From Rana temporaria (lineage: Eukaryota > Chordata > Amphibia > Anura > Ranidae), in contig NC_053492.1 in the NCBI RefSeq assembly GCF_905171775.1, forward strand, positions 282,506,938 through 282,570,937: 64,000 nucleotides of DNA. The letters are read 5' to 3'. Numbering within the stretch: the first letter of the stretch is position 1; every line of letters begins with the position of its first letter. A model generated the notes under the pieces. That model ran no database searches. It saw nothing but the letters and a program-made list of their open reading frames with translations, and had not been told where the DNA came from. A program made the translations under genes and the position numbers. Below are positions 24,017-35,345 of this stretch, one piece after another.

Positions 24017-24935
24017 TGTAGCACCCTCCTAGATTGGTGCTAGGTTAGGTAATTTTAGTTCTTGGCTCTACTGTAATCAGTAAAGCTGTTGGCGATTGCT
24101 CTTGTCTGCTCTTGGTTTCACAGGCTGTGGGTTTGGCTGCTTCCCTCTGCCTTCCGGATACTTCAGGAAGATATCAGGCTGGAGTAAGCAAATCAGCAAC
24201 TGAATATGTATGTTGTCTCAGCCAATCCCTGTGGGGGGGGGGTGCAAAGATGGTGGCTGGGAGTGAGCATAATAACTCTAAAGCCAGGAGCTGTGGGATC
24301 TTTGTCCAGGAGGAGAGTATTCCAGCCTGAATGGCTGCTGCTCTTTGGGGAAATACAGCTGTGTTTTTTATTTATTTGCTCATCAAGGTTCCAACTTTGC
24401 AAGCTGGGGGACTTATTCTACAGAACTTTGCTGGAGCTGATAGAGGGATTTCCTTTTCTGGATCTGGTCTGAATAGTTTATAGGAGAAATGTCTGTCTGA
24501 TATTGGAAGGATGCATCCAACTATCCAGAGACATTTGTAAGCATTTGTAAGCACAGATCAGTGTGTGAAATTCCAGTGACTGTGTGCTGCTGCGGTCCTG
24601 TAGCCTCATAGTCAGCTTGTACTAGAAGTGGATATTACTCATGGTGTCCTTGTGTAGCTCAGCCCATCATTTGATGCTGCAAGGAATGTGCTAGGAATCT
24701 TTAGGAGGAAGATAGGTGTCCTCAAGTTACTACTCAATGTTGCTGGAGTATCCCATGTTTACCCTGCACCCATCGAAGTTCAAGTTTTCAATAAACTTGA
24801 AAAAAAAAACATGATACCACTAGACTGATCTTTGAGCAAGAAGAGTGACTGAGACTTTTACATGACTGCTAGTGCACTTATTGGGAAAAGAACACAAGAC
24901 ACAAAATCAGCGGCCCCTGTGGGGGTACGGTAGCA
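24017..24935 (+). mobile_element. Probable solo LTR
   Basis: It starts TGTAGCACCC and ends GGTAGCA, short inverted ends of the TG...CA kind, with a possible 4-bp TSD CTAC at 24013-24016 and 24936-24939. An AATAAA lies near 24790, followed by a short A-run. No internal retrotransposon sequence adjoins it. The short TSD makes this tentative. Confidence 0.5.
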
Positions 24936-25390
24936 CTACACTAAAATGGGGTTAAAACATATTGCAGGGTGCAAAGTTATCAGTTCTGTCACTGCTTGCT
25001 CACCAGTCTGTGACTTGTCAATCAGCAGTTGACCACACCTCGTCCTGCCCACTGCTTTTTGGATTGACAGCACTGGCCCTGTTGCTGAAGCCCTCCCACT
25101 ACGAGCTGCAGTGTCTGGGAGGGGCAATGTGTGAGCCACAAATGAAAGAAGGTTTGACTCAGGCAAGGCAAAGGAAGATTTTTGTTTACTTTACGAAGCT
25201 TGTGCATTACATAGCCAATGGATTTAATACTTGTTTAGAGTGTCCTACATGAGCTTCACTATACAACCTAATTGTACAACCTCCTCTAGATTCATTATCT
25301 AATCTATGGTGCAGGAGTCTGCTTGATTTGATACAAATTTATTGAATTGGCTATGTTTTCCCTCTTATTAGATACATTTGGAAAATCTAA
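24936..25390. other. Unassigned sequence
   Basis: No tandem repeat or exon is recognised. GCACTGGCCCTG at 25070-25081 could be a lost hAT right terminus pairing with 23569, but the flanking 8-mers do not match. Confidence 0.4.
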
Positions 25391-25858
25391 GAGCCGGTTC
25401 ACACTAGGGCGACACGACTTCCAGCGCGACTTTCAGAGGCGACTCCGACACGACTTGAACATGAACCACAGGGCGATCTGGGGCGATTTACAACACAACT
25501 TGAAGTCGTCTCCAGGACAGGAGACTTTCCAGTGGCCAATAAAACAACAATCAGCTCTGGGAGAGGGAGGGGTGCAGGAGATGTTTCCCTGAGAAATGTA
25601 TGTTATCTTCCTGGAAAGTAGCTTCAGATAAGAAAGTGATCCGACTTCTGAGGCGACTTCCATTGAAATCAATGGGTACAAATTGCCTACAAGTCGGATT
25701 GAAGTAGTACAGGAACCTTTTCTGAAGTCGGATCGCCTTGAGTCGTGTGTATTAACACTGCTCCCATTCACTTACATTGTTTTTCTCTACAGTGCGACTT
25801 GGGACGACTTGAGGCGACATGAAGTCGGATCGCAAGTCGCCCCAGTGTGAACCGGCTC
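25391..25858. mobile_element. Palindromic MITE with GAGCCGGTTCACAC ends
   Basis: Ends GAGCCGGTTCACACTAGGGC / CCCCAGTGTGAACCGGCTC, flanked by TAA at 25388-25390 and 25859-25861. The interior repeats CGACTT / AAGTCG words so that the whole element can fold back. A TAA duplication fits a Harbinger-type MITE. A relative with TTCACACC ends is at 63814-63995. Confidence 0.8.
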
Positions 25859-25861
25859 TAA

Positions 25862-27082
25862 AGGAGATTGTCCACATATTATAACATTATGTCAGACTCA
25901 TAGTGTATGGCCAGCATAAGTTGTACTTTAATATACATATACCTTTATAATTAGTGATTGACAGCTGAAGGTAGTTATAAGAGTAAGGGGGTCAGCAAGG
26001 ACCAATTTAAAGAGGAAGAAAAGGAAGACGAGGAAGATGGTGTTCAATCCATCCCAACTTTGTGATTCTACCACGTTGGGGACGAACAAAAATATGGTTG
26101 TAAACCTCTATGTACTGTCCTTTTTTATATTATTTATCTCTTCACCCGATCCCAAAGTAGTGCCAGCCAATTAATAGAGCCACAAGTGTGTAAACCCTTC
26201 TACTATACTGGTAGCAGCCTGTCAGATCCAATATTCTGTCTTTTTTACTAAATGGCATAACCTTAAAAAGTTATAGAGTGCTTGAGAAAGGTTACTTAGG
26301 ACAGGGAAATAAACACTTACTTTAGTAATTTACTGTATAACAACAGAAAGTAATTTCTTTAACCTAATAAAACACAAAACGGTCCTTACATGAATTCTGA
26401 AAAAATGTCATATTTGATAAATGTCACAAATTACTATATCTGTGATTTCCATCAAATGTGTTTTTTGGCTTTAGACACATCCATCCCACAGCTATGGCAT
26501 TAATAATATATCTATATTCATACACCATATGTCATATGGTCTGTAGTCATAGCAATATTATAAAAACAGAAGGATTCTAGCTGGCGGTCGTATCTGTTTT
26601 TAGTAACTTTTTCAATGCATACAAAAATAGGAGCACAAGTTTGGTACAGTAAAGCCTTGCCATAAAAATGTGACCTGAAGAGTTACTTAGAAGAACCTGC
26701 TAAATGTATGCATGTAAAATGAAGGGAAAGGATTTGTCCCTCTAAAAGTATTTATGGCATGCATTTTAAGATCTTAACACTCTTCTGTTTTACAGAGACA
26801 ACACATGTAAATAAAGGTATTTTTGATCACATTTTTTCTCTTCTACATTTTCCTGTTGTTAGCACCATGCTGTGGAAAATATTCAGTGTTGCAATTATTG
26901 ACCTAGCAGAGCCCTTTCACATACCACTGCTCCCTAGCCTCTGACTCAGCAACATGGCTAGTCCCTGACTCAGCAGAACCCTTGCAATCATCACTTCCCC
27001 CATCACCGCAGTTTACCTGGAAGTTTCCCTGGAAGTACACTGGTGCCTGCAATAACGGGACAGTAAAGTGTTTAGTTCACCT
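25862..27082. other. Unassigned sequence
   Basis: About 1.2 kb without recognisable ends, tandem repeats or exon-like frames. It may be unique host sequence. Confidence 0.4.
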
Positions 27083-27086
27083 TTAA

Positions 27087-27608
27087 AGTGGAGTTCCACC
27101 CATAAATATAACATTACATCAGTAGTTTTAAAAAAATGTCATTAGTCCTTTAAGAATTTTTTTTTTTTTTTTAGATGCCTTCAAAGTGTTGTTGCTAGGC
27201 AGAATAGTTAATCTTCCCACTTCCTGCACCTAGGTGCTTAACTACACTGCACAGACTCCTGGGAATGTAGTGGGTGTAACTTTCCAGGAGTCTGTGCACT
27301 CCCCAGTCTCGAAGAATCATGTGACTTGTACAGTACAGGTGCTGAAACCTGATCTGAAACCTAATACACTGCTTGTGCAGCACTGAGCATGTGCGAGATC
27401 TGCAAGGCTGAAATCCAGGAAGTCATACAGTCTGGCTTCATGATGCCCACACTTAAGATGGCCCCAGTCAATTTCTATTTTATAAAGTGTCTAAATGCTG
27501 TAACAACCTAACAAAACGGACCTTAGTTTACAGACTAACTTTACTAGAATACATTAAGCTTGTGTATTACAGGGGTATTTATATTATAAGTGAAATTGGA
27601 ACTCCGCT
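27087..27608. mobile_element. TTAA-flanked MITE with AGTGGAGTTCC ends
   Basis: TTAA at 27083-27086 and 27609-27612. The ends AGTGGAGTTCCACC / TTGGAACTCCGCT are inverted repeats. It is a different family from the CCACTT type. Partial relatives end at 12396 and 16000. Confidence 0.75.
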
Positions 27609-27941
27609 TTAAGAAAAAAAAATGCCTATGCAGGTAGGGGGTTCTTTGACTGGGAGCTTTGACTAAAGTTGAAAAATGACCATGATAAAAGTAAAAACTG
27701 TCATCTACATTTACACATTGGCTTTGGGGAGTCCACAGTGCTCCCTGCTTGTCCACGTGTCTCTACCTCAGCTCCCATGCCAGACAATTTCAACAGCTCT
27801 GATCCTGTGTTCACATCGATACAGTTGACGTGAGTATTTATAGGGTTATCTATCTTGTCCCTTACACATTATTTATATTATTGAACTACAACATTATACC
27901 ATATGGTTATGTCTTTTTATAGATCACTATTGCATTCGCCC

Positions 27942-27970
27942 CTGAAGAGTTGGTATATCCCAATGAAACG
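27942..27970 (+). other. Hammerhead-ribozyme-like core
   Basis: CTGAAGA (27942-27948) fits the CUGANGA box. It is followed by a 5-bp stem GTTGG/CCAAT (27949-27953 with 27960-27964) around a 6-nt loop, then GAAAC (27965-27969) and GCGG. The U expected before the cleavage site is replaced and stem I is not evident, so activity is doubtful. Confidence 0.4.
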
Positions 27971-28129
27971 CGGCAGGCATAAATAGATGCATGATGTTCA
28001 TATAGATGATTTTATGTTTTTTATACTGTTTTACTCCTAGATTTTCATTATACCATCAAGCCCCTCCAGTGGTTCGTGGACTTGTCTTTACTCCACGATA
28101 TGCCAAGTACCATGGCGTCAATATGTATA

Positions 28130-28601
28130 CCCTGTTTCCCCAAAGATAAAACCTACCCCTAAAATAAGACCTAGCGTAATTTTACAGGAGGACTGCAATA
28201 TAAGCCCTACCCCGAAAATAAGCCCTAGTTTAAAATCCTATAACCCACGCTATTACATTAGTACACAATGTACAATGTGTGTGTTTCTGTAACATAAATG
28301 CAGGGAAGAGAGCTCCGGCAGGTCACAAAAGCGCAGAGCGGTGCTATAATGAAGGTATTTGGCACAATTATATTACAGAAATACACACATTGTACATTAT
28401 ATACTACAGTAATAGAGTGGATTACAAGATTTTACAAGCATTTTAACTAAGTTCACACTGAGAATTCCTAACAGGCAGGTCGAGAGAGGGGAAGAGAAGA
28501 CAGCACATTACATGGTAAGACCTACCCCAAAAATAAGCCCTACTGTGTCTTTTGTTGCCAAAATTAATATAAGACCCAGGCTTATTTTCGGGGAAACACG
28601 G
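28130..28601. mobile_element. MITE with CCCTGTTTCCCC / GGGGAAACACGG ends
   Basis: Inverted ends are flanked by TATGTATA (28122-28129) and TATGTATT (28602-28609), seven of eight matching, as expected for an aged 8-bp TSD. The interior repeats AAAATAAG and CCCTACCCC words near both ends and has no coding frame. Confidence 0.7.
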
Positions 28602-28662
28602 TATGTATTTGTAGATGCAAAATGTTTTTGTCATTCAATATGCTGTACATGATCTCACAAGT

Positions 28663-28760
28663 CAGTGGCGTTGCTAGGGGGGTGCGGGGGGTGCGGGCCG
28701 CACCGGGTGACACCCACTAGAGGGGTGACACCATCCCGATTTAAAAAAAAAAAAAAAAAA

Positions 28761-28793
<33 letters not shown>

Positions 28794-29948
28794 GCTGACA
28801 TGACCAGAGGTGCAGGTGGCTGTGTAATGTAAAAGGGGTGCAGTGATGCAGGGTGTTGTGTAATGTAAAAGGGTCCAGAGGTGCAGGGGGCTATGAGATG
28901 TAAAGGGGGCCAGTGATGCAGGGTGCTGTGTAATGTAAAGGGGTCCAGAGGTGCAGGGTGCTGTGTAATGTAAAGGGGTGCAGAGGGCTGTGTAGTGTAA
29001 AAGGGTCCAGAGGTGCAGGGGGCTATGTGATGTAAAGGGGTGCAGAGGTGCAGGCGGCTGTGTAATGTAAAAGGGGTGCAGTGATGCAGGGTGCTGTGTA
29101 ATGTAAAGGGGTCCAGTGATGCAGGGTGCTGTGTAATGTAAAAGGGGTGCAGTGATGCAGGGTGCTGTGTAATGTAAAGGGGTCCAGAGGTGCAGGGGGC
29201 TATGTGATGTAAAGGGGTGCAGAGGTGCAGGCGGCTGTGTAATGTAAAAGGGGTGCAGTGATGCAGGGTGCTGTGTAATGTAAAATGGTCCAGAGGTGCA
29301 GGGTGCTGTGTAATGTAAAGGGGTGCAGAGGGCTGTGTAGTGTAAAAGGGTCCAAAGGTGCAGGGGGCTATGTGATGTAAAGGGGTGCAGAGGTGCAGGC
29401 GGCTGTGTAATGTAAAGGGGTCCAGTGGTGCAGGGGGCTGTGTAATGTAAAAGGGTCCAGAGGTGAAGGGGGCTGTGAGATGTAAAGGGGTCCAGTGATA
29501 CAGGGTGCTGTGTAATTTTAAAAGGGTCCAGTGATGCAGGGTACTGTGTAATTTTAAAGGGATCCAGTGATGCAGGGGGCTGTGTAATGTAAAGGGGTGC
29601 AGGGTACTGTGCAATGTAAAGTGGTCCAGAGGTGCAGTTGTGGAGAGGGGTACACAGTAGTAACAAAAAGATATTGAAGGATGCAGAGGTACGCCCCTGG
29701 CCTATAGGCTCCTGAGAATTCTGAATTCCGGTTCTGGAGAAAGAGAGGTGGGGGGAGGGGACAAAGAAAAATGGAGAGAAAGAAGAAGGGATAGAACGAA
29801 CAAGAAAGATGGATAGGGAGAGAGAGAAAAGGGGAAGAAAGGAGAACAGAGAGAAAACAGTAGGGTAAAAAATATTTGAATTTTTTTATTGGGGGGGTGA
29901 CACCATATTTTACCGCACCAGGTGACACCAACCCTAGTGACGCCACTG
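28663..29948. mobile_element. hAT-type MITE with internal minisatellite
   Basis: Ends CAGTGGCGTTGCTAGGG / CCCTAGTGACGCCACTG with an exact 8-bp TSD, TCACAAGT, at 28655-28662 and 29949-29956. The outer 70-100 bp on both sides share GCACCGGGTGACACC-like words. Most of the interior is a minisatellite. No transposase. Confidence 0.9.
28806..29650. repeat. Minisatellite of about 34-bp units
   Basis: More than 20 units of GGTGCAGGGGGCTGTG followed by TAATGTAAAGGGGTCCA, alternating AGAGGTGCAG and GTGATGCAG versions. Long - strand open frames here are translations of the repeat, not genes. Confidence 0.9.
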
Positions 29949-30492
29949 TCACAAGTCATAATACAATGCTCTTTGCTAAGACTGCTTTTTGGTATAGATC
30001 TCTCATCCAAAGTCACTAACTAAATCCCCCCTTTCGTGTTGGAACCCAATTAAGCAATAATGTATATCCCACATGCTTACTCTACATAGTGATTGGCCTC
30101 ATTTAAAGTCCCCCTGACCAAACTCTTTCCTTTTTTTACCACAATAGTAGCATCAGGAACTCTGTGTAGATTAACAATAGAGTGAAGTAATTCAGTTGAC
30201 AATCAGCACAACATCCTGAAAAGGATTATACAACAAGAAACAACAAAATATTGGGACTTTAAAGGTGCCGAAACCTCCTCCTGGAATAATAGATCGTACA
30301 ACGTGATATTTAAAATTCCATTTTATTAAGATTACAAATGGTTAAAATCATGTCTAAACCAAATAGACGTTCTGTACAAGATTGTTTTGCTCTTATACAA
30401 ACTCTATATGGAACAAACATTCCCTGAACCAAAGTACACTGATTCATCTGTAATCATATATGCACACAGTCATGTATAAACATGGCATACAC

Positions 30493-30651
30493 CAGGGATA
30501 AGTAATTAGCGGACCTCCAGCTGTTGCAGAACTACAACTCCCATGAGGCATAGCAGGACTCTGACAGCCACAAGCATGACACCCAGAGGCAGAAGCATGA
30601 TGGGACTTGTAGTTTTGCAACAGCTGGAGGTCCGCTAATTGCATATCCCTG
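30493..30651. mobile_element. 159-bp hAT-type MITE carrying paired ACTACAACTCCCA motifs
   Basis: Long inverted ends (CAGGGATA, then AATTAGCGGACCTCCAGC) are flanked by an exact 8-bp TSD, GCATACAC, at 30485-30492 and 30652-30659. Each arm contains AACTACAACTCCCATG or its complement, which resembles the ZNF143/SBS-type motif. A related half lies at 45316-45350. Confidence 0.9.
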
Positions 30652-30689
30652 GCATACACCATTACACATGTGTGAGGAGACGCACAACC

Positions 30690-30718
30690 CAATGGGTTTC
30701 GCCTGTCGGCTTCTTCAG
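30690..30718 (-). other. Hammerhead-ribozyme-like core
   Basis: The - strand reads CTGAAGA, then the 3-bp stem GCC/GGC with loop GACA, then GAAA and the stem-loop CCC-ATT-GGG followed by TT. Core boxes and stems II and III fit a hammerhead fold. Stem I cannot be drawn from the flanks, so self-cleavage is uncertain. Confidence 0.4.
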
Positions 30719-30850
30719 GGGACCTATTTGGAGGGGAATGAATGTAGTAGAGTTGCTGTAGAGAGAATAAAATCAATGCAAATAATAAATAATCGCAAAT
30801 GCAAAATTGATGCATATCACTGTACATTTGCTTATACATAGTAATTACAA

Positions 30851-31353
30851 AGACTTACATTTAGTAAATATTGTCTTTGAAAGGCCCCCTAAGAACATTA
30901 GACTTTCCTGCCAGTGCACTATAGGGTGGAATAAGGATCTGTCTATATTCAATGAAACTGAAGTCAGATAGAAGCCAAAGACAGGGTAAAAAAAAGGGGT
31001 TGGCGGTTAGGGCTGATTGGACACCACCACTTCAAGCATTAGCCAACCAGCGCTATAAGACATACCTAGGAGAAAACTTATTTTTTAAAGTCCATACACA
31101 AATGGGTAGACAGATTCCAATAGCTGGGATATACAGCAAAAAAGTCAAATCTGGAATAAAATAGAAAAAACAATACTTGTTTGTATATGCAGAAAGCTAT
31201 ACATGTCATACTATCGAATCCAATTCCAAAACAATTCAAAATACCTTGTTTGTAACGGGGAAAAAGTCAAGACCAAACCATCCACACTGTTTGCCTAGTT
31301 TGCACTGGATACCACTGCCATCACAGAAAGTATCTCCAAATGAAGACCCACAA
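30851..31353. other. Unassigned sequence
   Basis: No repeat or exon is recognised. Short open frames on the + strand (30952-31164, 31177-31416) lack any family resemblance. Confidence 0.35.
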
Positions 31354-31361
31354 GTGCTCAC

Positions 31362-32880
31362 TAGTGTTGAGCAGAATACGCCATATTCGATTTCGCGATA
31401 TATCTCGAATATATAGTCGAATATTCGAGATATATTCGCTAAATTCGAATATTCGTGATATTTTATCGAAATGAAATTATTGCGAATTTTCGCTATTGCG
31501 AATGCGAAAATAATTGCGAATTTTCCATAACTGCGGTAGGAGCACTCTGATTGGCTCAGAATATTCTTGATATTTTTTCGAAATTTCGCAAAATGCGAAT
31601 GCGATATTTACTGCGCAATTTCGACAAATGCTGTAGGAGCACTCTGATTGGCTCAGAATATTCGTGATATTTTATCGAAATTTCGCAAAATGCGAATGCG
31701 ATATTGATGGCGAAATTTCGACAACAGCGCTAGGAGCACTCTGATTGGCTCAGAATATTCGTGATATTTTACAATACAAAATAATTGCGAATATTCGGCA
31801 AATGCGGAAGGAGCACTCTGATTGTCTCAGAATATTCTTGATATTTTACAATACAAAATAATTGCGAATATTCGGCAAATGCGGAAGGAGCACTCTGATT
31901 GGCTCAGAATATTCTTGATATTTTACAATACAAAATAATTGCGAATATTCGGCAAATGCGGAAGGAGCACTCTGATTGGCTCAGAATATTCTTGATATTT
32001 TACAATACAAAATAATTGCGAATATTCGGCAAATGCGGAAGGAGCACTCTGATTGGCTCAGAATATTCGTGATATTTTACAATAGAAAATAAAAAGTGTT
32101 TTGCATTGGTGGTGATTCTTTACTCTATCCATCTGTCACAGCCGTTTGTCAATCAAACACCTTGAAGATTGAACACGTTCATGCTGCATGCTTTGGACTT
32201 TTTTCACTTCACATATCAAAGACATTTTTATGAAAGATTATTTTTCTATTATTGGGACTATATTTCTTTATATATTTGTTTCACTGTGTATTTCACAAGT
32301 TATTTGCGCTTGCTTATTTTATAATTTGCCCACATGTCTTGTCAGTCACTAGACATATTTTTTATTCTTGTAGAGCGACTCCATTTTCTGTCTTGTATTA
32401 ATTTATGTTGTATAACATTTTTGAGTTTCTGCTGTATTCTCCCCCTTTTTTAAGGTATGCGCAATTTTTTCCTTCTTACAAAAAAAAATAATATCAAACA
32501 CACAAATATTCATAACAGAAACATACACAAAGCCCCCCCCCCTTTTGCATCAGAGACAATCAGAGTTCTCCTACCACAGTTATCGAAAATTCGCAATCAT
32601 TTTCGCATTCGCATTAGCGAAAATTCGCAATTTTTTTTTTTTTTATATTCGGCAACATAAAGGATCGCCTCAGCTTAGCTACTCGGCCCAGGGTCTCTAA
32701 TCATACCAGCAATGCTTTTAGACGTCGATAGGATGTGATCTGTTTTAAAAATAAAATTGAAAAAATGCGAATATTCGGAATAGCGAATATTCACCGCGAA
32801 ATTCGAAATATATCGCGAATACTCGAATATGCCATATTCGAGCCGAATATTCGCAATACGAATATTCGTGAGCAACACTA
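31362..32880. mobile_element. Non-autonomous hAT element rich in GAATATTCG
   Basis: Ends TAGTGTTGAGCAGAATACG / CGTGAGCAACACTA with an exact 8-bp TSD, GTGCTCAC, at 31354-31361 and 32881-32888. Both subterminal regions are packed with GAATATTCG and TATCTCGAATAT palindromes. The left half contains tandem units of about 92 bp (31500-32080). The TAGnGnTGAGC terminus resembles the ends of the large hAT element at 16933, so trans-mobilisation by that family is possible (inference). Confidence 0.85.
31500..32085. repeat. Tandem units of about 92 bp
   Basis: Six to seven units built on GGAGCACTCTGATTGGCTCA, GAATATTCTTGATATTTTAC and AATTGCGAATATTCGGC. Later units are almost identical and earlier ones more diverged, which suggests directional expansion. 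Confidence 0.85.
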
Positions 32881-32888
32881 GTGCTCAC

Positions 32889-34214
32889 AATCATACCACC
32901 CTTAAATAGGGTGAAATTGGCGCCAAAACTGCCTCCCTATCACGTCAGGACTTCGCTGAATCAGCTGTGAGCCTGACTTTCCCGAACATGTTACTGTGCA
33001 TGTACCGTCAAATCATGCATGCGCAGTAATGGTGAGCCTAAACCCATACATCCACATAGATGAGGGGAAAGGCAGTCTGGGCACCGGGGGTAACGATACC
33101 GCCCCATCCCACCACAAGCTCACAAACTGGAACAATTTATCATATATATTCTATCATAGGGTAATCCAATGGAAAAAAGTACCGCTCCAAGCCCTGCGAC
33201 CTATGCTGTGCTCCCGCCCTGTAGTACTGACATGTGCAGACTCTGCGCTCATAGCTCATAGCTATGACTAAGCATCTATCCATGATGTGAAACATGTTAG
33301 CTTTTTTGTCCCCTATGTCCACTTTCTACCATTGATTGCAGTGTTGCATGAATTTTTGGATGTTATACAGCTTTGGATTTTATCATTTGTTCATTTTGTT
33401 AAATCAGAGTGTGGCAGTCCAGGAACATTTCTTTTTTCCAGGGTAATCCAATGTATTGTATGCAAATCCTTAGCTGTTGCCATCTAGTGGACACCATAAT
33501 AACGCCATGCCAGAAAACTGCTTGTATACACACACAACCTACTCAGTATCGCCATCTTGTGTATTAATTGAAAATAGCAGGATTTGGAAATGTATCAATC
33601 ATTTTATTTAAAATGATTAGTAGATACAATAATTGATATCATACTACCAACATAACTGAAAAACTCCATATCTATTCATGTATATCACTAAATCAATAAC
33701 ATCATTAGATGCCACCAAGAAGAATTATAAACCCTTATAAGCTCACATATTCATAGGACCCAAGGCTAAACACCATCCCCAAAAACCCTAATGGGAGGGG
33801 GGACAAGACCCCTCCAACAGACAAACTTTAAACCATCCCATAGAACAGACAAGCCCCAAATCCACCTGCACTGGAAGGAATGTGCACCCAACATTAAAAA
33901 CTCATTGTACATTTAATCCTATGTCCATAAATCATCCTATAAGACAAAAGTCAAATAAATGTAGAACCTTTTTTTTCTGTTCATGAGTAACTACAACCTA
34001 CAACTCCACAGAATCAGGATGACAAAACCTTCCAAAAAAAAAAAATTCAAGACGGAAAGGGTTTGTTTCTTAAAGAAATGGTTTAAAACAAATCTGTTGA
34101 TTTAAACACGGTAATTTTGTCGACTGCAGTCAGAAATTCCATTGGGTCTCAAACTGCAGGAGACATTTGTCAATGCAGAGAGTCATGCCTGTGATTGTCA
34201 GGGTCTAGCAATGT
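32889..34214. other. Unassigned sequence
   Basis: About 1.3 kb without clear ends. GATGTGAAACATGTTAGC near 33281-33298 vaguely resembles the 3' half of a hammerhead motif but lacks a good first box. Confidence 0.4.
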
Positions 34215-34426
34215 ATCATGGGTAGGGATGAGCCGAACATCCCCCGTTCAGTGCGCACCAGTCCCTTGACGTCAATGGGACTAGAACGAATTCAAAAGTG
34301 CTCATTTTAAAGCCTAATATGCAAGTTATTGTCGGAAAACGGGTTTGAGAACCCGGGTCTTGCCCCAGGGAACATGTATCAATGGAAAAAAAAAAACAGA
34401 CGTTTTTTCTGGAGCAGTGATTTTAA

Positions 34427-35345
34427 CCACTTACCCCCCGGACCATATTGCTGCCCAAAGACCAGAGTACTTTTTGCGATTCGGGACTCTGTCGCTTTAA
34501 CAGACAATTGCGCGGTCGTGCGACGTGGCTCCCAAACAAAATTGGCGTCCTTTTTTTCCCACAAATAGAGCTTTCTTTTGGTGGTATTTGATCACCTCTG
34601 CGGTTTTTAGTTTTTGCGCTATAAACAAAAATAGAGCGACAATTTTGAAAAAAATGAATATTTTTTACATTTTGCTATAATAAATATCCCCCAAAAATAT
34701 ATAAAAAAACATTTTTTTTCCTCAGTTTAGGCCGATACGTTTTCTTCTACATATTTTTCATTAAAAAAAATTGCAATAAGCGTTTATTGATTGGTTTGCG
34801 CAAAAGTTATAGCGTTTACAAAATAGGGGGTAGTTTTATGTCATTTTTATTATATTTTTTTTACTAGTAATGGCGGCGATCAGCGATTTTTTTTTCGGTA
34901 CTGCGACATTATGGCGGACACTTTTGACACATTTTTGGGACCATTGGCATTTTTATAGCGATCAGTGCTATAAAAATGCATTGGATTACTATAAAAATGC
35001 CACTGGCAGTGAAGGGGTTAACACTAGGGGGCGGGGAAGGGGTTAAGTATGCCTGGGTGTGTTCTTACTGTGGGGGGGGTGGCCTCACTAGGGGAAACAC
35101 TGATCCTCGGTTCATACATTGTATGAACCGAAGATCAGCATTTCCCCTGCTGACAGGACCGGGAGCTGTGTGTTTACACACACAGCTCCCGGTCCCCGCT
35201 CTGTACCGAGCGATCGCGTGTGCCCGGCGGCGATCGCGCCCGCGCGCCCCTAGTGGCGGCTGGGAGAGAGGACGTCATATTACGTGCTCTCGCCCAGCAG
35301 AGCCACCTTGTGGACGTATTTCGACGGTGCGGCGACGGCAAGTGG
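34427..35345. mobile_element. TTAA-flanked MITE, copy 4 (complete)
   Basis: CCACTTACCCCCCGG / GGCAAGTGG ends are flanked by TTAA at 34423-34426 and 35346-35349. hAT copy 1 shows the empty site (complement of 23165-23190, reading TTATTTTAATGATGC). It contains the conserved core plus a perfect hairpin around 35098-35146 (GATCCTCGGTTCATAC against GTATGAACCGAAGATC). Confidence 0.85.

Larger units (their letters stand above)
30020..30850 (-). repeat. Probable Penelope-like element remnant (non-coding part)
   Basis: The stretch TTTTACCACAATAGTAGC through GGAACTCTGTGTAGATT at 30136-30175 closely matches 47963-48003, next to the Penelope-like reverse transcriptase. The hammerhead-like motif at 30690-30718 lies in the same block. 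Those two clues suggest a terminal (pLTR) piece. There is no open frame and the boundaries are guesses. Confidence 0.4.

Noticed and set aside
23569..25081. A complete hAT element from CAGGGCTGGTGC to GCACTGGCCCTG
   Set aside because: The termini could pair, but the 8-mers outside (ATCACAGC and TTGCTGAA) do not match, so only the left end is reported.
28655..29666. Long - strand open frames of about 300 codons
   Set aside because: They are translations of the roughly 34-bp minisatellite (TLHHxTPLxL-type repetition) and run through a homopolymer.
33281..33298. Hammerhead-like GATGTGAAACATGTT
   Set aside because: A stem can be drawn but the CUGANGA box is absent.
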